Assembly: GCA_018065165.1 (NCBI GenBank)
Contig: JAGHTV010000368.1
Coordinates: forward strand, 1-13,113
DNA: 13,113 nucleotides
Direction: 5' to 3'
Source of the DNA: Candidatus Sodaliphilus fimicaballi
Lineage (GTDB): Bacteria > Bacteroidota > Bacteroidia > Bacteroidales > Muribaculaceae
Part shown: piece by piece, positions 1 to 7,803 of the stretch
Layout of the letters: the number at the start of each line of letters is the position of its first letter
How positions within the stretch are numbered: position 1 is the first letter of the stretch
The notes under the pieces: generated by a model
The model's database searches: none
The model's input: only the letters and a program-made list of their open reading frames with translations
What the model was told of the DNA's origin: nothing
Translations under genes and position numbers: made by a program

Positions 1-705
1 CCCATCACTGGCCGAACACCTAACCAGCAGTTGCTGGTAAAGACCTTTGGACAGAATGACCTCACATTTGCACTGGGTCCTGCTGGTACCGGCAAGACCT
101 ACCTGGCCGTAGCACTGGCCGTACGCGCCCTGAAGAACCGCGAGGCACGCAAGATAATCTTGTCGCGCCCCGCAGTAGAGGCTGGCGAGAAACTGGGATT
201 CCTGCCCGGCGACATGAAGGACAAGATCGACCCCTACCTGCAGCCACTGTATGACGCACTGGAGGACATGATTCCCGCTCCCAAGCTCAAGGAGTACATG
301 GACACCAACGTGATACAGATAGCTCCGTTGGCATTCATGCGCGGTCGCACACTCAACGACGCCATCATCGTGCTCGACGAGGCACAGAACACCACCACTC
401 ACCAAATCAAGATGTTCCTCACCCGTCTGGGCATGGGTTCAAAGATGATTGTGACTGGCGATACAACACAAATCGACCTACCCCGCACCGTGACATCGGG
501 CCTTATCCACGCCCTGCGAGTGCTGGGAGGCGTCAAGGGCATAGGCAAGGTGGAGTTTGAGAAGAAAGACATCGTGCGTCACCACCTGGTACAACGCATC
601 GTTGAAGCCTACGAGAAACACGACGCTCTCAAGAAGGCCGGCCTAGTCGACGATGAGGGCAGTCCCGTGACACTCGACGGCGAACAACCCAAGCAAGACA
701 ATTAA
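1..705 (+). CDS. phoH: PhoH family P-loop ATPase, 5'-truncated by window
   Basis: PhoH-family ATPase (PF02562), a cytoplasmic P-loop protein related to the N-terminal half of superfamily 1 helicases and linked in other bacteria to phosphate starvation and RNA metabolism. The reading frame is open from base 1, so the true start lies upstream; the TTG at 31 is not a credible start because the preceding residues (ITGRTPNQQ) match the family. Seen: Walker A GPAGTGKT at bases 76-99, the family block KIILSRPAVEAGEKLGFLPG, Walker B with LDEAQN near 373-390, and a sensor-like VTGDTTQIDLP. The visible part is 234 aa; family members are usually somewhat over 300 aa, so roughly the N-terminal third is missing. 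purC follows after 27 nt. Family assignment is secure; the cellular role is only known generally. Confidence 0.95.
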   Translation, partial: PITGRTPNQQLLVKTFGQNDLTFALGPAGTGKTYLAVALAVRALKNREARKIILSRPAVEAGEKLGFLPGDMKDKIDPYLQPLYDALEDMIPAPKLKEYMDTNVIQIAPLAFMRGRTLNDAIIVLDEAQNTTTHQIKMFLTRLGMGSKMIVTGDTTQIDLPRTVTSGLIHALRVLGGVKGIGKVEFEKKDIVRHHLVQRIVEAYEKHDALKKAGLVDDEGSPVTLDGEQPKQDN

Positions 706-732
706 GTTTTATACTAAAATACAAACAAAACA

Positions 733-1683
733 ATGGCTAAAACATTAGTTAACACCGAATTCAATTTCGAAGGACAGCGCAGCGTCTATCATGGCAAGGT
801 GCGCGACGTGTACAACATCAACGATGACATCCTGGTGATGGTTGCAACCGACCGCATCAGTGCATTTGATGTTATCCTGCCCAAGGGAATCCCCGGCAAG
901 GGTCAAGTACTCAACCAGATTGCTGCAAGCTTTCTCGATGCCACAGCCGACATCGTCCCCAACTGGAAACTCGCTACCCCCGACCCCATGGTAACAGTGG
1001 GCTTGAAGTGCGAAAGCTTCCCCGTTGAGATGATCATACGCGGTTACCTCACTGGTAGCGCATGGCGCGAGTATAAGGCAGGCTGCCGCGAGTTGTGCGG
1101 TGTAAAACTGCCCGATGGCATGCGTGAGAACGAGCGTTTCCCCGAACCCATCATCACTCCCACCACCAAGGCCGAGGCTGGTCACGACGAGAACATCTCT
1201 CGCGAAGAAATCATCGCCCAAGGTCTCATCAGCGAGGAAGACTACAAGGTAGTAGAGCAATACACTCGCGCACTGTACAAGCGTGGTAGCGAGATTGCAG
1301 CTTCTAAGGGTCTCATCCTGGTCGACACCAAGTATGAGTTTGGCAAGCGCGACGGCAAGGTTATCCTCATGGACGAGATTCACACTCCCGACTCAAGCCG
1401 TTACTTCTATGCCGAGGGCTTTGAGGAGCGTTTTGAGAAGGGCGAGGCCCAAAAGCAACTCTCTAAGGAGTTTGTACGCCAGTGGCTCATCGACAACGGT
1501 TTCATGGGCAAGACTGGCCAACAGGTGCCCGAGATGACCGACGAGTATTGCGAGAGCGTAGCAGCACGCTACATCGAGCTGTATGAGGAAATCACCGGAA
1601 CCAAGTTTGACCGTGCCGACGCAAGCGTTGACCTCAATGCACGCATCGAGAAGAACGTGAGCGAGTACCTCGCAAAGAAGTAA
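733..1683 (+). CDS. purC: Phosphoribosylaminoimidazole-succinocarboxamide synthase (SAICAR synthetase)
   Basis: Catalyses ATP-dependent condensation of CAIR with L-aspartate to SAICAR in de novo purine synthesis (EC 6.3.2.6), in the cytoplasm. Seen in the 316-aa product: the N-terminal HGKVRDVY (20-27, nucleotide-binding loop), DRISAFD (40-46), [11 protein letters not shown] (101-111), the signature [14 protein letters not shown] (142-155), DTKYEFG (198-204) and [11 protein letters not shown] (214-224, metal/substrate region). The length fits the long PurC form with an extended C-terminus rather than the about 240-aa enterobacterial form. The ATG at 733 is preceded by an A-rich stretch without a Shine-Dalgarno sequence, normal for Bacteroidetes. 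It lies 27 nt after phoH and 51 nt before menG, so it is probably cotranscribed with both. No broken motif is seen. Confidence 0.97.
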   Translation: MAKTLVNTEFNFEGQRSVYHGKVRDVYNINDDILVMVATDRISAFDVILPKGIPGKGQVLNQIAASFLDATADIVPNWKLATPDPMVTVGLKCESFPVEMIIRGYLTGSAWREYKAGCRELCGVKLPDGMRENERFPEPIITPTTKAEAGHDENISREEIIAQGLISEEDYKVVEQYTRALYKRGSEIAASKGLILVDTKYEFGKRDGKVILMDEIHTPDSSRYFYAEGFEERFEKGEAQKQLSKEFVRQWLIDNGFMGKTGQQVPEMTDEYCESVAARYIELYEEITGTKFDRADASVDLNARIEKNVSEYLAKK

Positions 1684-1734
1684 TCACAAGGTTAGCTGAC
1701 TAACTCAACACAAGATTCAAACTGCTTCCTGAAA

Positions 1735-2481
1735 GTGAGCAACAAAGTTGAAAATATTAAGCCCTACAGTGGCGAGGGAGACAAGACCGGGCAAGTGCGT
1801 CAGATGTTTGACGCCATTGCTCCGGCCTACGACTTCATGAACCACGCCATGACCATGGGCATAGACAAATGGTGGCGCAAGGTGGCCGTTGACAAAGTCA
1901 AGGCCACCCGTCCTGCCACTATTCTTGATGTCGCTACTGGTACAGGCGACTTTGCCATAAAGCTGTATGACGACATCAAACCACAAAGTGTTACAGGAAT
2001 GGACCTGAGCGACGGCATGCTCGATGTGGCTCGTCGCAAGGTGCAAGAACGCAGCCTGGACAAGGTAATCTCGTTTGAGCAAGGCGACTGCCTGGCGATG
2101 AGATTTGACAGCAACAGCTACGATACAGTGACGGTGGCATTTGGTGTGCGCAATTTTGAGCACATCGAGCAAGGCTATCGCGAGATGTATCGCGTGCTGC
2201 GTCCTGGCGGCATGCTGTGCGTGGTAGAGTTATCCACTCCCTCCAACGGCTTCATACGCTGGTTCTACGACCTGTACACACTCAACATTATCCCTTTCAT
2301 AGGGTCGATGAAATCACACGACAAGAGTGCCTATCGCTACTTGCCGCTGAGCATAGCCGCCGTGCCACAAGGCGAGGCAATGCTCGAGATAATGCGTAGC
2401 GTGGGTTTTACCGATTGCAAGGTGCGCACACTCACCCTGGGCACCTGCAGCATTTACACAGGCATCAAGCCTGCTGAATAA
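1735..2481 (+). CDS. menG: Demethylmenaquinone methyltransferase (UbiE/MenG family)
   Basis: SAM-dependent C-methyltransferase that converts demethylmenaquinone to menaquinone in the respiratory quinone pathway. I name it menG because Bacteroidales use menaquinone and lack ubiquinone; the sequence alone says UbiE family. Seen in the 248-aa protein: SAM-binding motif I LDVATGTGDFA (64-74), MDLSDGML (89-96), AFGVRNF (135-141), VLRPGG (154-159), and the family-specific C-terminal block IPFIGSMKSHDKSAYRYLPLSI (about 186-207). The start is a GTG: no in-frame ATG lies close upstream, and the next in-frame ATG (1804) would remove conserved sequence (QMFDAIAPAYD). A small GTTAG/CTAAC inverted repeat sits in the 51-nt gap after purC. 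pfkA begins 37 nt downstream. Confidence 0.93.
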   Translation: MSNKVENIKPYSGEGDKTGQVRQMFDAIAPAYDFMNHAMTMGIDKWWRKVAVDKVKATRPATILDVATGTGDFAIKLYDDIKPQSVTGMDLSDGMLDVARRKVQERSLDKVISFEQGDCLAMRFDSNSYDTVTVAFGVRNFEHIEQGYREMYRVLRPGGMLCVVELSTPSNGFIRWFYDLYTLNIIPFIGSMKSHDKSAYRYLPLSIAAVPQGEAMLEIMRSVGFTDCKVRTLTLGTCSIYTGIKPAE

Positions 2482-2504
2482 TTTTATAGACGAAACGAAT
2501 AATT

Positions 2505-2509
2505 AAGGA
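2505..2509 (+). promoter_or_regulatory. Possible Shine-Dalgarno site of pfkA
   Basis: AAGGA lies 9 nt before the ATG at 2519. Purine-rich Shine-Dalgarno sites are uncommon in Bacteroidetes and the other starts in this run have none that I can see, so this may be chance. It does agree with the chosen start. Confidence 0.35.
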
Positions 2510-2518
2510 AATTTTATA

Positions 2519-3499
2519 ATGGCTACAATTAAGACTATTGGTATTTTAACATCGGGTGGCGACGCCCCCGGCATGAACGCCGCAATACGCGCGGTCACAC
2601 GCTCTGCTATTTACAACGGATTTAAGGTAAAAGGCATTTATCGTGGTTATAAGGGTCTCATTACCGACGAGATCGTAGACTTCAAGACACAAAACGTGTC
2701 AAACATCATACAACAAGGTGGTACTATCCTCAAGACAGCCCGTTGCCAGGAATTCACTACTCCCGAGGGCCGCAAGATTGCCTATGAGAACATGCGCAAG
2801 CACGAGATTGATGCCCTGGTAGTGATAGGCGGCGACGGTTCGCTCACTGGCGCACGTATCTTTGCCGAGGAATTTGATGTACCCATTGTGGGCCTTCCTG
2901 GCACTATCGACAACGACTTGTATGGCACTGACCACACTATAGGCTATGACACAGCACTCAACACTATCATGTGGTGTGTTGACCGCATACGCGACACTGC
3001 CACCAGCCACGAGCGTCTGTTCTTCATCGAGGTGATGGGACGCAACGCGGGCTTCCTGGCCATCAATGGTGCAATCGCAACTGGCGCCGAGGCTGCCATC
3101 ATTCCCGAGATTTCAACTCACGAGGAGCAACTCGACCAACTCATCGAGAATGGTTTCCGCAAGAGCAAGAACTCATCAATCGTGCTCGTTGCCGAGAGTC
3201 CCCGCACAGGCGGTGCCATGGCACTGGCCGACCGCGTCAAGGAGAAATATCCTAAGTACGACACCCGCGTGACCATTCTGGGTCACTTGCAGCGTGGTGG
3301 CTCGCCCACAGCGCAAGACCGCATCCTGGCATCACGCCTGGGAGCGGCTGCAATCGACGCACTCATCGAGGGACAACGCAATGTAATGATAGGCGACGAC
3401 GACGAGAAGATCGTTTATGTACCCTTCAGCAAGGCTATCCACAAGGAGAAGCCCGTTGATCCCGAACTGGTAGAGACGCTGCGCCGCCTGTCAATCTAA
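2519..3499 (+). CDS. pfkA: ATP-dependent 6-phosphofructokinase
   Basis: Phosphorylates fructose 6-phosphate to fructose 1,6-bisphosphate, the committing step of glycolysis, in the cytoplasm (EC 2.7.1.11). The 326 aa match the usual bacterial PfkA size. Seen: [15 protein letters not shown] at the N-terminus, YRGYKGL (41-47), GGDGS (104-108), PGTIDND (127-133, with D131 equivalent to the catalytic base of E. coli PfkA), MGRNAG (173-178, substrate binding), and [14 protein letters not shown] near the C-terminus. Glycine in GGDGS, and Gly rather than Lys before TIDND, are the known signature of ATP use; pyrophosphate-dependent enzymes have GGDDS and PKTIDND. It lies between menG and two lipoprotein genes on the same strand, with gaps of 37 and 14 nt. 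Confidence 0.97.
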   Translation: MATIKTIGILTSGGDAPGMNAAIRAVTRSAIYNGFKVKGIYRGYKGLITDEIVDFKTQNVSNIIQQGGTILKTARCQEFTTPEGRKIAYENMRKHEIDALVVIGGDGSLTGARIFAEEFDVPIVGLPGTIDNDLYGTDHTIGYDTALNTIMWCVDRIRDTATSHERLFFIEVMGRNAGFLAINGAIATGAEAAIIPEISTHEEQLDQLIENGFRKSKNSSIVLVAESPRTGGAMALADRVKEKYPKYDTRVTILGHLQRGGSPTAQDRILASRLGAAAIDALIEGQRNVMIGDDDEKIVYVPFSKAIHKEKPVDPELVETLRRLSI

Positions 3500-3513
3500 A
3501 GCTATTACACAAA

Positions 3514-3837
3514 GTGAAACGACAACTCACCTACATAGCACTAGCCGCAATAATGGGCGCCTGCAGTTGCTCACACAACGAGGAGCAACTGGAGGTTGCA
3601 ACTGGCGATGCCGAGATTACTGCCCTGGCCGAGGAAGCAGCCGAGCGCATTGCGCGCAGCGACCATAGCGACACACTGGCCATGCAGGAAGCCATAATGT
3701 ACGCTCGCGCCCAACGCTGCACTCTGGTGATAGCCGGCGACAAGGACGGAGCCGAGACATTTGACAACGCTTTGCGCGACCGACTCAAGAAACTTGACAC
3801 ACAGCTGTGTGACTCAATATTTGGAACTCAACAATGA
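3514..3837 (+). CDS. Small predicted lipoprotein of unknown function
   Basis: Not recognised. The 107-aa product has a short basic start, a hydrophobic stretch (about residues 6-16) and cysteines at 17 and 19 (GACSC), which resembles a lipoprotein signal, although the residue at -3 from C17 is Met and the lipobox is not canonical. The mature part is strongly acidic and alanine-rich, probably helical, with two further cysteines (C69, C99) that could form a periplasmic disulphide. The GTG start at 3514 is chosen because no in-frame ATG lies between the pfkA stop and the signal-like segment. Its stop overlaps the next gene's ATG (ATGA), so the two are probably translationally coupled and may act together. 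Real coding is supported by codon use and the overlap, not by homology. Confidence 0.72.
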   Translation: MKRQLTYIALAAIMGACSCSHNEEQLEVATGDAEITALAEEAAERIARSDHSDTLAMQEAIMYARAQRCTLVIAGDKDGAETFDNALRDRLKKLDTQLCDSIFGTQQ

Positions 3838-4469
3838 AGACTATCTACACTACCCTACTCGTAGCACTTGCGGCTGTATTGTCGCTGAGTAGCTGTTCAG
3901 GAGCAAGCGACAAGGGCACCAATGCTGCTCTCCAACTCGAGCAAGCCTGGGGCGATGCCGATGCGATAAGAAAAGTGGCAAGCGACTATGTTGCCACTCG
4001 TGACAGCCTTTCACTGCCAGGTGAGGCTTGGATGATGAATGATGCCTTCTTCAGCAGATGTGCGGGTAACGACTCGTTGCTGGTGATGGCTCAAGCAATA
4101 GCACTCACCGCTACCGAACTGGGGCAGGAAAATGGTCACAAGATAGTTAGTGGCCTGACCGACGGCACCCTTGACGCTCAGAGTGCAACTGCCCGACTGG
4201 GTATAATCGATGTGGCTCTGGCAATACTGGGTCGCAGCGAGGAACTGTCCACTTGCTTCAAGGCTATCGACGAGGCAGCTCAAGAACTCCCCGACGATCA
4301 GCAAATGGCAGTGTATGCACGCAGTTGCTCACCTGCAGCACTGGGCGATGCTCTGCGACAGGACCGTGCCACCGACAGCCTCACTGCCGACAAGCGTGCA
4401 GCAATAGTAAACACCATACTCACTGGCGAGGACCTGGAAACATTCAAGTCACACTACTACAAACACTAA
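3834..4469 (+). CDS. Predicted lipoprotein of unknown function
   Basis: Not recognised by family. The 211-aa product starts with a clear lipoprotein signal: basic MKT, a hydrophobic core, then lipobox LSSC with Cys21 as the expected lipidated residue. The rest looks all-helical, rich in Ala, Asp and Leu, without a catalytic motif I can name. It overlaps the stop of the preceding small lipoprotein gene by 4 nt and is followed after only 13 nt by the prenyl synthase gene. The pair may be envelope proteins cotranscribed with housekeeping genes. There is no clear sequence similarity between the two lipoproteins, so I do not call them paralogues. Confidence 0.8.
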   Translation: MKTIYTTLLVALAAVLSLSSCSGASDKGTNAALQLEQAWGDADAIRKVASDYVATRDSLSLPGEAWMMNDAFFSRCAGNDSLLVMAQAIALTATELGQENGHKIVSGLTDGTLDAQSATARLGIIDVALAILGRSEELSTCFKAIDEAAQELPDDQQMAVYARSCSPAALGDALRQDRATDSLTADKRAAIVNTILTGEDLETFKSHYYKH

Positions 4470-4482
4470 TCACCTCCACACT

Positions 4483-5463
4483 ATGAAATCATTTGACCAG
4501 TATCTTGCAATAGTCAACGAAGCGATAAACAATATCAAGGACCGCTATCCCAAGCAACCCACCGACCTGTATGCGCCCATATTCTATACAATGTCGCTGG
4601 GCGGCAAGCGTCTGCGTCCCGTGCTCATGCTTATGGCATGCGAGGCAGTGGGCGGCAAGGCAGGCGAGGCACTGATGCCAGCTGTAGGCCTTGAGTTGTT
4701 CCACAACTTCACACTGCTGCACGATGACCTGATGGACCGTGCCGATGTGCGCCGTGGCAAGCCCACCGTGTATCGCAAGTGGAACGACAATGTGGCCATA
4801 CTGAGCGGTGACGCAATGCTCACAATGGCAACACAGCACATTGCCCGTGCCCGTGGCGAGGTTCTGCCCCAAGTGATGGAGCTGTTCAACAAGACAGCAA
4901 TGGAAATATACGAGGGTCAGCAGTGGGACATGGACTTTGAGAGCCGCAACGATGTCAAGGTTGACGAGTACCTTGAGATGATACGCCTCAAGACATCGGT
5001 ACTGCTGGGCTGTGCTTGCAAGATGGGTGCACTGCTGGGTGGAGCCAATGCTGCCGTAGCCAATGATTTCTACAACCTGGGCGTGAACATAGGCCTTGCA
5101 TTCCAGCTGCAAGACGACGTGCTCGATGTGTGGGGCGACCCTGCCACATTTGGCAAGGCAACTGGCGGCGACATCATGAACAACAAGAAGACATTCTTGC
5201 TCATCAACGCAATGAACATGGCTACAGGCGACGATGCCAAGGAACTCAACCACTGGCTTGAGGCAGCCGACGCCAAGCCCGAGGAGAAGATTCCCGCCGT
5301 AACAGCAATATACGAGAAACTGGGTTTGCGCGAGTTGAGTGATACATTTATTAATATGTATAGCAACCACGCACTCGAGACCCTTAACGCAATGCGCATC
5401 GACAAGGATGCTGCACAGGCATTTGCCGACCTCACTGCAAAACTCATCAAGCGCGACCGATGA
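4483..5463 (+). CDS. Polyprenyl (isoprenyl) diphosphate synthase, short-chain-type active site
   Basis: Trans-isoprenyl diphosphate synthase: condenses isopentenyl diphosphate with allylic diphosphates, supplying precursors for undecaprenyl lipid carriers or the menaquinone side chain. The 326 aa are normal for the family. Seen: GGKRLRP (40-46), first aspartate-rich motif DDLMD (81-85) followed by RRGKPT, and second motif DDVLD (211-215) followed by WGDPATFGKATGGDI with conserved lysines. Residue 76, five before the first motif, is Phe. In archaeal geranylgeranyl diphosphate synthases a bulky aromatic there limits product length, so I infer a C15-C20 product rather than C40; octaprenyl enzymes usually have Ala. 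The exact product, and so a gene symbol, cannot be given from sequence. Its stop overlaps the tatD start by 4 nt. Confidence 0.92.
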   Translation: MKSFDQYLAIVNEAINNIKDRYPKQPTDLYAPIFYTMSLGGKRLRPVLMLMACEAVGGKAGEALMPAVGLELFHNFTLLHDDLMDRADVRRGKPTVYRKWNDNVAILSGDAMLTMATQHIARARGEVLPQVMELFNKTAMEIYEGQQWDMDFESRNDVKVDEYLEMIRLKTSVLLGCACKMGALLGGANAAVANDFYNLGVNIGLAFQLQDDVLDVWGDPATFGKATGGDIMNNKKTFLLINAMNMATGDDAKELNHWLEAADAKPEEKIPAVTAIYEKLGLRELSDTFINMYSNHALETLNAMRIDKDAAQAFADLTAKLIKRDR

Positions 5464-6224
5464 TCGACACCCACAGCCACATCTATTGCGACGCCTTTGA
5501 CGACGACCGTGCACTGGTGGTAGAACGCTCGCAGCAAGCTGGCGTATCGCACCTGATACTGCCCAACGAGAACCTTGCCAGCGTGCCACTGCTCAAGGAC
5601 TTACATGCCCTATACCCAGCTTACACATCAATGGCAATAGGCCTGCACCCCGAGGAAGTCAAGCCCAACTACCGTGAGGAACTTGATGCCATGCGTGCTA
5701 TGCTTGACTCGGGAGAGTTTATCGCAGTGGGTGAGATAGGTATGGACCTGTACTGGGACAAGACCTATCGTGCCGAGCAAATGGAGGCACTCAAGATACA
5801 ACTTGAGTGGTGCCAGGAGAAAGGTCTCCCCTTCATCATGCATTGCCGTGACGGTATGGACGAGGTGCTCGAGGTGCTTGACTCGCTCAAAGGCGATATG
5901 CCTCGCGGTGTGTTCCACTGCTTTGGCGGCGACGAGCACGACATAGAACGCCTGCGTGAGCGTGGCGACTTCTATTATGGCATAGGCGGAGTGGTCACAT
6001 TCAAGAAGAGCAAGCTGCCACAATTGTTGCCCATCATAGGTCTTGACCGCATACTGCTTGAGACCGACGCCCCCTATATGGCACCTGTACCCATGCGAGG
6101 CAAGCGCAACGAGAGCAGCTATATTCCCTACATTAACAATCACATAGCACAAGTACTGGGCACAACACCCGAGGAAGTCTCTAGGGTTACCGATGTAAAC
6201 GCCAAGACCTTGTTTAATTTGTAA
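5460..6224 (+). CDS. tatD: TatD family metal-dependent hydrolase (deoxyribonuclease)
   Basis: Amidohydrolase-superfamily TIM-barrel enzyme (PF01026). Characterised members are metal-dependent DNases or exonucleases in DNA repair and degradation, cytoplasmic. The 254 aa match the family. Metal ligands are visible in order: H5 and H7 in DTHSH, E92 in GEIG, H128 in MHCR, H153 in FHCF, and D203 in ETDAPY. The family ending block (APVPMRGKRNESSYIPY) is present. The ATG at 5460 overlaps the prenyl synthase stop (ATGA), so translation is probably coupled; no functional link between the two enzymes is known to me. It is the last gene of the packed run and is followed by two inverted repeats. The symbol marks the family; TatD has several paralogues (YcfH, YjjV) that sequence reading cannot separate. 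Confidence 0.93.
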   Translation: MIDTHSHIYCDAFDDDRALVVERSQQAGVSHLILPNENLASVPLLKDLHALYPAYTSMAIGLHPEEVKPNYREELDAMRAMLDSGEFIAVGEIGMDLYWDKTYRAEQMEALKIQLEWCQEKGLPFIMHCRDGMDEVLEVLDSLKGDMPRGVFHCFGGDEHDIERLRERGDFYYGIGGVVTFKKSKLPQLLPIIGLDRILLETDAPYMAPVPMRGKRNESSYIPYINNHIAQVLGTTPEEVSRVTDVNAKTLFNL

Positions 6225-6251
6225 CCAAAACAATATCTTTTAGTTACAAAT
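6217..6251 (+). repeat. Inverted repeat spanning the tatD stop codon
   Basis: A 9-bp perfect inverted repeat: ATTTGTAAC at 6217-6225 and GTTACAAAT at 6243-6251, with a 17-nt spacer. The tatD stop (6222-6224) lies in the left arm. It is AT-rich, so only a weak hairpin is expected; it may act with the next hairpin in forming or protecting the 3' end of the mRNA. Confidence 0.5.
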
Positions 6252-6274
6252 CACAATCACAAGAAGACATATTT

Positions 6275-6300
6275 GCACTTTTGCAATAAAAGTGCCCTTT
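6275..6300 (+). terminator. Probable intrinsic terminator of the phoH-tatD run
   Basis: Perfect 8-bp stem GCACTTTT (6275-6282) with AAAAGTGC (6288-6295) around a 5-nt loop, followed by CC and a short T-run. It sits about 50 nt after the tatD stop and just before a promoter, as expected for the end of the upstream operon. The T-run is short and the stem only moderately GC-rich, so efficiency is uncertain. Confidence 0.6.
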
Positions 6301-6306
6301 TCACAG

Positions 6307-6337
6307 ATTGCATATTGAATAAAATTTATTAATTTTG
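6307..6337 (+). promoter_or_regulatory. Bacteroidetes-type promoter of the HAF-repeat secreted protein gene
   Basis: TAATTTTG at 6330-6337 matches the Bacteroides primary sigma -7 consensus TAnnTTTG in full. ATTG at 6307-6310 lies 19 nt upstream and matches three of four bases of the -33 element TTTG. Transcription would start at about 6343-6345, giving a leader of about 55 nt before the ATG at 6400. Confidence 0.75.
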
Positions 6338-6399
6338 CATACACACTACAAGTAAATGTGTATCAACGCTTAAATATTTACTAACTAAAATATCCTTTT

Positions 6400-7677
6400 A
6401 TGAAAAAAATCTTTACTACAGTTTTCATGGCTGCATGCGTTCTCGTTGCAGCTGCTCAAACAGTGAGCACAGTATCTGAGTCAATGCAGCTCCTGGGTGA
6501 ATCTATGTCACCCAACTGCAAGTATGTCGTAGGTACCAACTACACAACTTTTGCTCCCGCAATCTGGGTTGTTGAAGGCAACACTTATGTTGAATTTACC
6601 GAAGTTGAAGAGGGTCAATTCCACGCTGTTAGCAACAATGGTATTGCAGTAGGTACTAAGACTTACGCTATCAAGGCTAACCTCGATGGTACCTGGAGTG
6701 AGCTTTATGCCGATAAGGGCGAGCTCATCGAGGAAGATTGGGGTTCATACTATACAGGCGAGGCTGGTTCTGACGCTTGGGGTATCACTCCCGACGGCCG
6801 CATCATCGTAGGCGACTACTTCGATGCTAACTACCTGACACGTCCCTGTCTGTGGATTGATGGCAAGCGCGTTGACCTTCCCCTGCCCGACGCATCGGCA
6901 GTTCCTTTCGAGTTTGACGGTGCTGGCGCACGCTTCATCAGCGAGGACGGTAAGGTAGTTCTGGGTTACCTCAACGACAACTATGGTCTGTGGCCCGCAT
7001 GCGTTTGGCGCCAGAACGACAATGGCGAGTATGTTCCCGATCCTATCTGCAAGGACTACTACATGGAAGATCCCGGACAGGGCAAGCCCTTCATGTCATT
7101 CGAGGGTCGTGGCATCAGCGCTAATGGTGAGTGGATTACACTCGTTGTTTGTCCCGAGTATGATGTATTTAACTGGGAACAGCCCAAGCTTCAATGTGCT
7201 CGCCTCAACCTCAAGACTAAAGAGTTGAATGTTTATGGTGACGGCACACAGGTTATCTCACTCTACGGCATCGCTAACGACGGTACTGCAGTAGGTTTTG
7301 AAGATGCAGGTGCTATGTTTGGCCGCAAGGGTGCTGTGTGGTTCCCCGGTCATGACGCTCCCAGCATGTTCTCTGACCTCTTCCCCGATAACGACTACTT
7401 CGATAGCGTTACTGGCGACATGGGTTGCTGCGCTCCCGGCGTTATCACTCCCGATGCTAAGTACATCCAAGGTTTCGCTATGACTAACGACCACAACATG
7501 TATATCAGTTCATTCATCTTTCAGACCCCCGATGAGCACACTGCTATCAACGACGTAACAGTAACTCCCGCAACCAAGAAGGTTGAAGGCGCTTATGACC
7601 TCACAGGTCGCCGCGTTGACGAGAACAACCTCACTCGTGGCATCTACATCATCGACGGCAAGAAGGTTGTTAAGTAA
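6400..7677 (+). CDS. Secreted HAF-repeat / beta-propeller-like protein with Bacteroidales C-terminal tail
   Basis: Function unknown; exported. The 425-aa product has a signal peptide (MKK, hydrophobic 5-18, likely cleavage near AAAQ at 17-20). A loose motif of the form S/T-x-D/N-G-x-x-x-x-G recurs seven times: 36-45, 76-85, 128-138, 179-189, 238-247, 290-299 and 348-358. Several copies are followed about 15-20 residues later by an aromatic strand such as AIW, CLW, CVW or AVW. This pattern resembles HAF-type extracellular repeats, and seven copies suggest a seven-bladed beta-propeller (inference). The tail (398-425: AYDLTGRRV, then RGIYIIDGKKVVK) is a common ending of exported Bacteroidales proteins, resembling type IX sorting tails, though it is short. 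The gene has its own promoter and terminator. Codon use favours T-ending Gly, Ala and Val codons more than its neighbours, perhaps reflecting high expression. Confidence 0.85.
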   Translation: MKKIFTTVFMAACVLVAAAQTVSTVSESMQLLGESMSPNCKYVVGTNYTTFAPAIWVVEGNTYVEFTEVEEGQFHAVSNNGIAVGTKTYAIKANLDGTWSELYADKGELIEEDWGSYYTGEAGSDAWGITPDGRIIVGDYFDANYLTRPCLWIDGKRVDLPLPDASAVPFEFDGAGARFISEDGKVVLGYLNDNYGLWPACVWRQNDNGEYVPDPICKDYYMEDPGQGKPFMSFEGRGISANGEWITLVVCPEYDVFNWEQPKLQCARLNLKTKELNVYGDGTQVISLYGIANDGTAVGFEDAGAMFGRKGAVWFPGHDAPSMFSDLFPDNDYFDSVTGDMGCCAPGVITPDAKYIQGFAMTNDHNMYISSFIFQTPDEHTAINDVTVTPATKKVEGAYDLTGRRVDENNLTRGIYIIDGKKVVK

Positions 7678-7701
7678 TTAACACAAGCACAGTCTAAGTA
7701 T

Positions 7702-7728
7702 TCTAGATATTTTTAGTAAGTCTAGATA
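7702..7728. repeat. Short direct repeat TCTAGATA
   Basis: TCTAGATA occurs at 7702-7709 and again at 7721-7728, 19 nt apart start to start, in the AT-rich gap between the HAF-repeat gene stop and its terminator. It could be a binding site pair or chance. Confidence 0.3.
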
Positions 7729-7736
7729 AGCGATAC

Positions 7737-7774
7737 ACACCCTAGTGGCCTATGACCGCTAGGGTGTCTTTTTT
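7737..7774 (+). terminator. Strong intrinsic terminator of the HAF-repeat gene
   Basis: A 9-bp perfect stem ACACCCTAG (7737-7745) with CTAGGGTGT (7759-7767), extended by one G-T and two G-C pairs to 12 bp around a 7-nt loop, followed by C and six T residues. It lies 60 nt after the stop at 7677. The T-tract runs into the -33 element of the next promoter. Confidence 0.9.
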
Positions 7775-7803
7775 GTATAGATGCCTTAATTATTGTATCT
7801 TTG
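7772..7803 (+). promoter_or_regulatory. Consensus Bacteroidetes promoter of the RAYT gene
   Basis: TTTG (7772-7775), a 20-nt spacer, then TATCTTTG (7796-7803): both boxes match the -33/-7 consensus exactly. Transcription would start near 7809. This rules out upstream starts for the next gene at 7752 or 7806 and makes the ATG at 7860 (leader about 50 nt) the best choice. Confidence 0.8.

Noticed and set aside
745..1383. Minus-strand open frame of 212 aa over purC
   Set aside because: purC motifs on the forward strand are complete; the reverse product has no recognisable domain.
1691..1704. GTTAG/CTAAC inverted repeat between purC and menG
   Set aside because: Only 5 bp, no T-run, and genes continue closely on the same strand; too weak to call a terminator.
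4489..5589. Long open frame on the minus strand (366 aa)
   Set aside because: It mirrors the prenyl synthase and tatD genes, its product is Cys/His/Val-rich without any motif, and both forward genes are unmistakable.
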